Source of the DNA: Salvia splendens
Taxonomy: Eukaryota; Streptophyta; Magnoliopsida; Lamiales; Lamiaceae
Length of the DNA stretch: 64,000 nucleotides
Reading direction: 5' to 3'
Assembly: GCF_004379255.2 (NCBI RefSeq)
Contig: NC_056041.1
Span: forward strand, 4,464,001 to 4,528,000
The first letter of the stretch is position 1. The number at the start of each line of letters is the position of its first letter. Shown here one piece after another: positions 55,156 through 64,000 of this stretch. The position numbers were made by a program, and so were the translations under genes. The notes below the pieces were generated by a model that made no database searches, had not been told where the DNA came from, and worked only from the letters and a program-made list of their open reading frames with translations.

Positions 55156-58100
55156 ATGGCTTCGGCCGACGATAATCGCAACCGCCGGCGCCACCCCGCC
55201 GCTCACTTCACCGGATTCCTCCACGCCGCCGCCGCCAACCTATCCTCTTTCCTCCCTCCCAAGGGGCAATATTCTCCGCCGCCCTCTTCCAAAATCCACC
55301 TCCCTCTTCTCTTCCCCAACTCGGCCCTCTCACTCACTTCACCCTCCGATTCAGCCTCGCCTTCGAAAAATCCGCCTTCTCCGCCTTCCTCATCCGCCAA
55401 GAACGCACCCTCTTACGAGACGGGCGCGGGATTCCCCTCCACAGTTCGGATTTCAACCGGGAAAGGCGGCGGCCCGGCGTTTGTGGGCCAGGTTTTCAGC
55501 ATGTGCGACCTTTCCGGCACCGGTTTGATGGCTGTTTCGACTCACTTTGATATCCCTTTCCTGTCTAAAAGGTATTGGTCTTAGTCTCGGTTAGTTGAAT
55601 TTCAGTAATCTTCAGTTGAATTATTTGTTAGGTTTTCTTGCTAGACAGAGTTGTGGATTTACTGGTTTCACTAGTGCGTAGTAAAGATATGGTGGAGTCG
55701 TTGCTGCAATGTTTTCGAATAATTTTAGTTACTATTTCTACACTGGAATAAGGATAAGCGGAACTGAGAGCACCCGCACGACGTGTGCGGGTGTCTCGTA
55801 TCTCGTCCCTCCGAGACGAGAGGACGCGTTGCAGCGTCCCGTCTTGTCCCAGTCTCGCCGAGACACCCGTCCCACCGAGACGGCTGGCGCGCCCGCGGCG
55901 TGGCGGGCGCTAGGCGTGACGCCCACTCGCCGGCCAGCGAGTGAGCTTCGTCACGCTGACGTAATAAATCATTTTTTTTAAAAAAATTCGAATTTAATAA
56001 AAAAAATTCAAAATTCAAACGGTAATGTTACCGTATTCGACCGTTTTTTTAAATTTTTTTTTTAAATTTTTTTCTTTTTTTTACTCTATAAATACTCATA
56101 TTTCATCTTCATTATACACAAACGCACATCTATTCTTTCCAAATCATCTCCATTTCCTCTCTAATTTTCATCTAACCTCTCCAATTTTCATCACAAAATG
56201 TCCGGTGACGGAAACTCTGGCGGCTCCGGCGGGTTTGTCATCAACGCGTTTGGCGACTCGGGGCATGTACAATGTCTTGGGTGGTTCCGGTTCGTCGACG
56301 CCGGGCACCCAAGGCTCGTCGACGCTGGCGGGGTACCAACCACCTCATTTTGATGTGCTCGTCCCTCCGCCCCGAGGGATTCGCAGGGATTATCCCAAAT
56401 TAGGGAGGATTATCCGAATGAACCCAATCCGGATGGAGGACGAGGCGGTGGAAGCTCTAGGGCATTCGATGCCGTGGAGGAAGAGGAGGAGACGGTCGAG
56501 GAGGAGGAGGAGGAGGATGTAGGCCGTCATCCGTACAGCCGCAAGGACACGATGGCGCTGTACAACGCCTGGATCAGCGTCTCGTACGATCCCATCGTCG
56601 GGAATCAACAATCCCGTAAGTGCTTTTGGGAAAAGGTCACCGAGGCCTACAACGAGATTAAGCCGAAGGGGCCCCGCCGCCGCACATTGAAGATGCTCCG
56701 AAGTTATTTTGACCGAGTCGATAGAGAGGTCAAAAAATTCAGCGGCATCTACAAGAATGAAGCGGCTCATTACCAAAGCGGAGCCACTGGAGCCGACATT
56801 CTGAGATCGGCTTTGCGAGTCTATTTCGACGACAACGGCAAAGAATTCAAACATATCGATGTTTGGGAGGCCGTTAAAGACGTCAAAAGGTGGGCCCGCG
56901 GTGTCCAGTCCAGCACGGGCTCAACCTCGAAACGTACGAAGCACACGGCGGGTGGCCAATACTCGTCTAGTGGGGGCGGTTCAGGCAGCGCCGTACAAGT
57001 GGTTGCCTCGCAGGAGGCTGAGGGCACGGCAGACGATGCAGGGGGGTCCTCACGTGGGCGCCGTCGGCCGCAAGGGACCAAGGCGGCGAAGGCGACTAGA
57101 GGGAGGAGGGGTCGAGACGAATCAAGCCAGGCGGGTTCCCAAAGGCCGCCTCCTCCCTAATGTCCATGTACTTCACTGCCACGATGAAGGACACTTCCCG
57201 GATGACGCCCGCCTAATATCAAGCCCATCATGCCAGCATTGTGTATCTGGCGGCACAACTTGGTATTCCGCCTCCATTCGGTGTACCGCCACCGTCTTCG
57301 GGGGATGATTCACCGGCGGAGTAGTTTTTATAATTTCTATAAATTTGTATTTTAAATTATGTCTTTTTTTATTTATTTTGCCACGAATTTAATTATGTAT
57401 TTTTTTTAGGATTTTAAGTTGTAATTTATTTTATTTAATGAAGTGTGTTTTTATTAATTGAATTTGTTGGAAATAAAAATAAAAAATGAAATTGAATGAA
57501 TAGTTAAGGGATGAGATGGTTAAGAGACGGATAAGAGATGAAGGGTTGCAGGTGTTGTCTCTTAGTTAAGAGATGGAGTGAAAAGTACAGTGGGGCCCAT
57601 GAATAGTTAAGAGGTGAAACGGTTAAGAGACGGCGTTGCGGATGGCCTGATGATATAGAAATTACCAGGGCAGGTCACCGTTGGTAATTTTGGATTTAAT
57701 TGAAGAACCTGGTATTGAAAATTCTAATATGCTAATTGTTATATGATTGAATCCCAACGCTAATTGTTGGCCTCGTCACTAATTGTCTAGCACTAGCACT
57801 GCTATTGTTAATGGCGCTAGAATTGCTTCTTTTTGAAGTCTTCATGTACTTTCCACCTTACAAGTAACTAAGGTGTTGTGATTTTCAAACGCTTCATAAA
57901 CAACTGAAAAAGTGAAACTGTTCCTGTTTGTCAAAGTAATTTTGAACCTGGTTTGATTGGCGTCAGTGCCTTGTTTTCCTGGTGCTTTCCTGCTAGAGCA
58001 TTTGGAATTGGAACTGGGAGTGGATTGGCTTTAGTTACTATGCAGTGCTTCATCTATTCTATATAGCTGCATGCATATTTACACTTGCGGCTTCATTTTC

Positions 58101-61100
58101 AAGCACTTCCGTGGGAGTAACTATGCCTTACCTCTTTCCTTGCTTTTGAACACAAAAACATTCACAATTCTTCGCCAGAATATTTTCCGCAGTGATTCCT
58201 GAGATTATGCTGACTTGCTGAGGAAATTAAATTTTTATTCAATCTGCTCGAGTCTCTGAACCCCCATTATCCCATCATTGCCGTGAGACGCTCCTTTTTT
58301 TTCCTTTCACGAATTCATTTGCAAATGCATCTTATCCTTATCATCTTTTATGACAGAACACCAGAGTGGCTAAAGAAGATGTTTGCAGCAGTGACTAAAA
58401 GTGAAAGGAATGGTCCTGTATTCCGTTTCTTCATGGATCTCGGAGATGCGGGTATGAAAACTGCTCTCTCTTTACCTCCTCCTATTGTCCCAGGAAACAT
58501 ATGCTCCTATCCACCCATTAGCTCTATGGAAAGGTTTCACAACACTAGCTGTTCCAAGTTTTTTTCATGTTTAGTGATTTAGTTCTTATAGCATGGTGCT
58601 CAAATTATTTAATTATCATTGCTTTTGCTCTTAGTGATTTCCACTTTAGATGTAGCTTGAGTTGATGAAATCTCTTTCACTGTTCTCCAGTTTCTTATGT
58701 AAAAAAGCTCAATATACCCAGCGGGGTGGTTGGTGCATGCCGTCTTGATATTGCATATGAGCATTTTAAGGTACTAGCTTGATCAGTTTGTGGATCTAGT
58801 CTTAATTAAATGATTCATCTAATTGCATAACTCACCCAGCCTTCTTTTTTTGTTGGTTAAGACCAAACTTTAGTTTCTTTAATGGTATAAAACTCCAGTT
58901 GATGCTTTATGTTCTTAGGTTCTGTTGACAAATTCCAACCAACGTATTATATCACTACCAATGGTGATTTTTATAAAAAAATCAAAGAGAACAAAGCTAT
59001 TAAAACTATTCCAGTTTCTTAGTTTTAAATGCTTCTGATGTTTTCCTGCAAGGTGTAATTTGGAACTCCTTCACCTTATAAATAAGGTCTTATGCATGCG
59101 TTATCATGACCTGTCCATTTTTCTTCTTTGTACATGTTTTTTTTGGGGTGGGTGGGTGCGGGGAGAGGGAGAGGGAGACTAATTATATGGAGCTTTCTAA
59201 ACTGATATATTCGTGAACTTTTCATGTACAATGCAGGAGAAACCTGATATGTTTCAATTTATTCCAAATGAAAGACAGGTTAGACCCACCTACAAGCTCT
59301 TGTTTAGAACTAGTTTGAAATTTAAGTGGCACAAACATTGAGTTATGATGTTCTAAAATTGCAGTTACCAATGACTCCAATATGCTGATTTCAGGTTAAG
59401 GAAGCTAACAAACTTCTGAAAGTATTTCCCCAAATCGATGGTAAAAAGAAAGTGGAGGGTGTTCCTGTCTTTAGTGCTCAGAACATGGATATTGCTATTG
59501 CAACAGTGGATGGCATCAAGTGGTGAGTTATGTTATCTATCTATCTATGTTTGAATGAGAATAATTTGCAAGGAGGTCTTTGTTAGTCTGTGCACTAAAT
59601 AAATCTTTTCTGCATTAGTGAAGCTATCACAATAAAATTTGTCTTTGATGCCTCAGTAATCTCCTCTTTCGTCCATAAAATTCCTAATATCTTCCATGGT
59701 TACATCATTATGTTTCATTTTGTTACTGCATTTCAAATTTGAGATATCCCTCAATAATTATTACGTTATGATCAGCTAAAAGGATTCAATGTATCACTAA
59801 GTTTTGTTGACTCGCAGTAAGTACGACTTTTGGGAAATTCAGGTGTCGTTTTGCATGTTTTAACCCATTCGTGTTATTTGTTTGTTTGGAGTTCATTCTG
59901 ACACCCATTGGCATTGCCACCCTATGTCAGGTATACTCCTTACTTTTTTGATAAAAAGATGCTAGATAACATTCTTCAAGAGTCAGTAGATCAACATTTC
60001 CATGCATTGATTGAAACAAGAAATTCGCAACGGCGACGAGATGTTATTGATGATAACCTGTCAGCAGAAGCTGTTGAAGAGATGAATGAAAGCATATGGG
60101 ATCCCCCAGAGGTACAGATCTATTTGTCTAGTGCTGACCATTTGCTAGTTTGCTACAAAATTTTAAGAAGCCAACTATATAACAAAGATTATTGAAATAG
60201 GAATTAGAAAGGATCCATCTTTTCTGTAAAATCATAACTTGTGCTGGGCAATTGGCCAAACCTGAGAAAACTATACCACCAAGACAACCTTCTGCTGTTA
60301 ATTTTGGTCAGATTGCACTCTCAGTGTGTATTAAATCAATTACCCCAGTCAAATATTATCATGCGTATGTTATTGAGTACCTGTGAATAAATGGATCTTC
60401 TGTCTGTTGCTGCTGCTTGAAAGGTTCAAGAAGTCCTAGACGAAATGGGTCATCCTGGTATACCCTTAAGTGTCATCTCAAAGGCTGCTGAGATTCAGCT
60501 TCTATACGCTGTTGACAAGGTTATTCTCGGTAACAGATGGTTGCGTAAGGCCACTGGAATTCAGCCCAAATTTCCCTATGTGATCGACTCCTTTCAGAGA
60601 AAGTACGTCCAAAGCTCTATATTCTTCTGCCCTGGTTCAATGTTTTTTCTGGAAATATTTAAACAGCTAATTTACACATTTTGCTGTCTCATAAGTGCAT
60701 GCATGCTCTGCATCAAGAGATACATAACTTTTATTTATTCGCCTAGTTCCTTTCATATATCTTTTATTAATAGAGATGCCAGAAGCATATATGCCCTTTT
60801 TTATGAATGTGTGTTCATTACTAGTCCCCTTTGTGAGCTATCTTATAATCGCTTACAGTTTTTAATTTGTTTTTGGTTGTCGGTTTGTGTGTGTGTGTGT
60901 TCTCTTTCTTTCCTTTCTTCTCATTTTGTTACTTCCCACACAAACTTCCAACCCAAGTGCAACTTTCACTATGCTTAAAGAACGACTAAATGAAAATGAG
61001 ATTTGTCATTTACTCACATGAATATAATACACTATCTTATTTTATATGAAAGTAGTAAGATTATGACGTGTGAGAGTTTTGTCAACTGTATTTCGGAGTG

Positions 61101-61973
61101 CAAATATTTAATATACTGTTGATTTAGGTGTAAAGTCCTCTCTCTATTACGAATCCCAGTTTGACATTTATTTGATGGTACGATGGCATGATGGAAGTCG
61201 TCACATTTTGACACTCTACAAGCAAAAAACATTGTACTTTCTTCTTGTTGAGGAGGGTGTTTCTCTCGATCCATTACATAATTATGTCAAGTATATTATG
61301 CTCATGCTCTCTCTCTTTATATTCTTATTTCATATCATGTATCCTGCTGCAGGAGTGCTGCTGCTTTTCAGAGAGCTAGAAATCCATCCCACTTAGTTTC
61401 TAACTCTGAGTCTGAGGAAGATGCTCTACTTACAAAACCCAACTCTCTAATGGAAACGAAAGACAGTACTTGCCATAAACAACAGAGGTTGAGTTTCCAG
61501 TTCCCTTTCGGAGATTGGTCTAGTAATCCTTGGTCAAAGCAACAGGAAGATCAGCAGAATCCGTTAGACGCAAGGTTTTCACCATCAGCCTCCATGTCAA
61601 GAGGATCTTTCTTAATTATTTTCTTGTGATTTCGAGTATTCACTTTGTAATAAAATTTATCTAATTTCGGTGCAGGGATCCTAAGAGCACCAGGCAACAC
61701 AGAGATCAAGAGTTGCAGTTATCTCCATTCCTCCCCAAGATTACAATGGTTGGAGTCTCAACGGGAGAGTCGGGCAAGATACAGAAGGCCAACTTAAAGA
61801 AGATGATGGATGATCTGACGAAAGAACTGGAGAAGGCGGAACAGGTAAATCAAGGTGGCAACGAGGCAACGGTTGATGAGAGGGATCCTTTATTTGTGGC
61901 GAACGTCGGGGACTACTACTCTGGTGTATCAAAAACTAGGTCTGCCAGGTGGGTTCGAGGGGGATCTTTCTAG
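55156..61973 (+). CDS. Tic22-like family protein (chloroplast-related)
   Basis: Nine plus-strand exons: 55156-55571, 58357-58451, 58691-58770, 59237-59278, 59395-59522, 59931-60111, 60424-60602, 61353-61574, 61676-61973; 546 residues, near Arabidopsis At5g62650 (about 530, from memory). The N-terminus is Ser/Pro/Ala-rich with early HAAAANLSSFL, followed by GKGGGPAFVGQVFSMCDLSGTGLMAVSTHFDIPF, which are described here as two adjacent conserved blocks. The Tic22-type region continues through exons 2-6 (FFMDLGDAGVSYV, VPVFSAQNMDIAIATVDG). Exons 7-9 add a helical region and a Lys/Glu-rich coiled-coil-like tail. Tic22 itself bridges outer and inner envelope in the intermembrane space; the role of this longer relative is not established. 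Intron 1 (2.8 kb) contains the family B Harbinger copy at 55768-57647, apparently tolerated. Confidence 0.85.
55768..57647 (+). mobile_element. PIF/Harbinger ORF1-only element (family B), complete
   Basis: An 1880-bp element with TGA on both sides (55765-55767, 57648-57650). The ends are GAGCACCCGCA and GGCCATCCGCA. The left subterminal block is full of GAGACG/CGTCTC and the right of AGAGACGG/GAGATGG. A TATA-like ctataaatact lies near 56085. It encodes one ORF1-type protein and no transposase. Its leader and its last 180 bp resemble the transposase-only element at 22548-24331. It is inserted in intron 1 of the Tic22-like gene, same orientation. Confidence 0.88.
56198..57160 (+). pseudogene. 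Harbinger ORF1, Myb/SANT-like protein, family B copy 2
   Basis: The ATG at 56198 and the core ORF (open 56474-57160, about 229 codons) are in the same frame, but the segment between is disturbed. A small indel near 56255 shifts the frame, and a 10-bp loss near 56358 (relative to the copy at 4971) shifts it back, with a TGA in between. The core has an acidic run, the SANT helices (NAWISVSYDP, KCFWEKVTEAYNE, DRVDREVKKFSGIYKNE), the AL-x-V-Y..IDVWE block and a basic Gly/Arg tail with RRGRDESSQAGSQRPPPP. A shorter protein from an internal start is possible. It is more complete at the C-terminus than the first copy. Confidence 0.75.
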
Positions 61974-62441
61974 AACCTGATTCCTTTTCCTGTTTTTTTT
62001 TTCAGTTGTGTAGGATTAAATGATTTTATATGTAGAGTAGTATGGAAATACTTGTGATTTGATGAACACGGTCCAAAAGTTGACCGAAATTTTGGTTTAT
62101 TTTCAACGTTAAATCATGTGAAATAGGAGTTTTTTTCACTTTAGAGCATCTACATTTGGGCGCCCTATAGGGCGCCTTATGCTCCGCCACATCAGCATTC
62201 TATCCTTTCACCCTTCCACTTGCAGTGGGACGCCCTAAAGTCTGTCCTATAGTTTTAACTAGTATTTTGTTAATTAATTTTTATGTTTTCAAATATATTA
62301 TGCAAAATAATAAAAAAAACATCACAATTTAAAGGTAAACTCTACATTACTTAATTAAAAAAAATTACAAGAGTGGAAATAAAAAACAAGTTCGCTACAG
62401 ATAAAAACCTGGTCTAAAGCATTCCCAATTGGCGCTGGAGT

Positions 62442-63542
62442 TCATCGATCATCTTCTTGAGGTATTGGCTTCTTGAGGTATTGGGCTTCACCTGGGTCGT
62501 CGGTCTGTCTGAGGGCGTTGTGCGTGTCCAACAACGTCCTCTGGTTGGCTGCCCTCACCAAGTCCCCGTAGGCATGTGCCAAAGTCAGGGTCGGGGCCGG
62601 GGTCGCGGTCGGGGCCTGGTTGTGTGAGGTCGTCGCCTTCGCCATGCCCTTGTTCTTGGCAGCCTTGTTGCCAATGGGACGCCAGGAGGACATCGGTCTG
62701 CCCGAACTCTCATCCTCGTACATCGGCTGGTTGAGGTCCATCGGAGGTACGACGCTGTCGCTGCTCGTATAATCACCGGCAGCGGTGTTCTTCATCCTCT
62801 TCGACGCAGACGACAGGGGCACAATCCCTCCTTGGAACTTCTGCTTGTCCTTCACGATCAGCCAGGAGGAGTAGTGCTTGAACTCGTCGTACATTGAAAT
62901 GTACGACGCAAGCGCTTTATCGTGCATATCGTTAAAAGTCTAGCCGCTGCCCTGCTCCCTCAAGCACTCCACATACTCCGCCGAGAACAAATTGAGCTGC
63001 TTCTTCACCCGATCTCAGTGTTTGCGCAGCTGCTCCTTGTGGCGCTTGTACGCGGCCACCGGCTTGGACTCGTTGTAGCGCTCAGCGATGCGCTCCCAGT
63101 ACGCGATTTGCTTTTGATTGTTGGCTAACACCGGGTCCTCGGAGATATTAACCCAACACCGGGTCATAAGAATGGTCTCTTCGGGACTGTAGTTCGTCCT
63201 CCATGGGGCTAATTCTTCGTTCTTTTCCGGAGACGACCACTTCTGGGCCCTGTGCTTGACCCTCTTCTTCTTCTTCTTCTCCTTGGGTGCGGAGGCCGAG
63301 GTGGGTGCGGCGGCGGCAAAGGCAGAGGCGCGGCCGCGGGGTAGGGCGGGGGCGGGGGCGCGGGTGGGGGACGGCTCCATGTCTGACAGCCCGTATGAAT
63401 CCGTGCTGAAATCCGGATCGTACTGGGTGTTGGAGTCGAAGGGCCGGTATTCGTCAGGGTCTGTACCCGGCCACCGTGCACCACCACTGAACATCGGCAT
63501 TCCGTCGGGACTATTCGGATCTGAGAAATCACCCGGATTCAT
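62442..63542 (-). pseudogene. Harbinger ORF1, Myb/SANT-like protein, two stops (family C)
   Basis: One minus-strand frame runs from the ATG at 63540-63542 to the stop at 62442, 367 codons, interrupted only by TGA at 63015-63017 and TAG at 62940-62942. The protein has a Gly/Pro/Asp-rich start (MNPGDFSDPNSP), an Ala-rich linker, a Lys run (EKKKKKRVKHR), then the SANT core (YSPEETILMTRCWVNISEDP, ANNQKQIAYWERIAERYNE), a FSAEYVECL helix, the ALASYISMYDEFKHYSSW block, and a Thr/Pro-rich tail. The two stops fit TGG-to-TGA and CAG-to-TAG transitions. Role as for other ORF1 proteins, now broken. Confidence 0.8.
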
Positions 63543-63600
63543 TATAAATTGGAGATGAAATTTAGAGAATGGAAGGTTGAAGAAGAGTGAAAGTTATACA

Positions 63601-63604
<4 letters not shown>

Positions 63605-63653
<49 letters not shown>

Positions 63654-63656
63654 ATA
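63605..63656. repeat. (TA)n microsatellite
   Basis: An almost pure TA run of about 50 bp within the 5' part of the family C element. Probably polymorphic. The tail 63825-64000 shows nothing recognisable. Confidence 0.9.
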
Positions 63657-64000
63657 GGTATATATATAGTGTTTTGAAGAAAAAAAAAGGCAAACTCATC
63701 GTCCGCGTCGCCCGCAATGGGGCGGACGATGCGTGTTCCATGGCTCATCGTCCGCGGACGATGGAGGTGCCATTGTCCGCCTTGATCGGGCGGGCTATCG
63801 TCCGTCCCACTGTGGATGCTCTTAGTATAACAAGTTGTTTCTGAAATCTGCCATTTCTTGATCTCTTGAGGCTGTATTTTCACTTAATAGATTCATCTTC
63901 CCAAAATTATGTTTAGGATCCGCCACCCCTTTCTTGCTGGAGCAATAATTATGATTTTACGTATGGACAATTCCTCAATATCTTGTTCATTCGCAACAAA

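Larger units (their letters stand above)
62145..63821 (-). mobile_element. PIF/Harbinger ORF1-only element (family C)
   Basis: A 1677-bp element with TTA on both sides (62142-62144, 63822-63824). The ends are GAGCATCTACATTTGGGCG and GAGCATCCACAGTGGGACG (inverted). The left (3') subterminal part has GGGCGCC palindromes, the right (5') has repeated GGCGGACGATG/CATCGTCCGC. The ORF1 gene runs on the minus strand. A (TA)n microsatellite (63605-63656) separates the 5' end from the gene. The 170 bp from 61974 to 62144 are the 3' UTR of the Tic22-like gene. Confidence 0.85.

Noticed and set aside
1..64000. CRISPR arrays, bacterial operons, Shine-Dalgarno sites
   Set aside because: This is plant nuclear DNA. 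The tandem repeats present lack regular unique spacers and no cas-like gene exists.
1..64000. tRNA and rRNA genes
   Set aside because: No stretch with recognisable A-box/B-box spacing and cloverleaf pairing, and no rRNA core sequence, was spotted by eye; a tRNAscan-SE or Rfam run would be needed to be sure.

Overview
This is a stretch of plant nuclear genome: spliced genes with GT..AG introns, AT-rich spacers, plastid-type and ER-type eukaryotic proteins, and plant DNA transposons (PIF/Harbinger, Stowaway-type MITEs, long foldbacks). The proteins look like a eudicot, probably an asterid (a Lamiales-like genome is my guess from general appearance, not a demonstration). No bacterial, organellar or viral genes were seen, and no tRNA, rRNA or CRISPR.

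Host genes, left to right: a single-exon NHL/LEA_2 membrane protein (675-1313, -); a 3' shard of HSP90 (8822-9028, +); ribosomal protein eS10 (9855-11427, -); a compact eIF4E-binding CBE1-like protein (12781-16184, +); a REVEILLE clock MYB (17653-22238, -) with a damaged N-terminus; a heavy-metal-associated isoprenylated protein lacking metal ligands (28664-29415, +); a PAM68-like thylakoid protein (33425-33967, -); a CNNM-type DUF21/CBS membrane protein (36488-39242, -); organellar tyrosyl-tRNA synthetase (41325-42740, -); an At3g49140-like protein (44274-47151, -); the ER translocon co-chaperone ERdj2/SEC63 (47668-51112, -); and a Tic22-like protein (55156-61973, +). I rebuilt exon chains by hand from splice sites and reading frame; each chain closes in frame. 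The host genes are independent housekeeping or regulatory loci, not a cluster.

The most unusual content is a community of related PIF/Harbinger-type elements with TTA/TAA/TGA target duplications and ends reading G(A/G)GCA(C/T)CC. One (22548-24331) encodes only a DDE transposase. Others (2271-4103, 4580-5944, 55768-57647, 62145-63821) encode only the Myb/SANT-like ORF1 protein, often misnamed glutathione S-transferase T3-like. A 575-bp relative (30340-30914) encodes neither. The transposase-only element and one ORF1-only family share leader and right-end sequence while carrying different genes, which looks like a two-component system split over separate elements. Each family has its own short motif repeated near its ends.

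Other structure: a 1.56-kb foldback whose arms are each about three tandem repeats, between ERdj2 and the Tic22-like gene; a 1.2-kb long-inverted-repeat element carrying G-box/ABRE motifs in both arms with a nested Stowaway MITE; a second 0.6-kb foldback; a degenerate CACGATGGC array; LTR-retroelement remnants; and a 194-bp duplication inside a REVEILLE intron.
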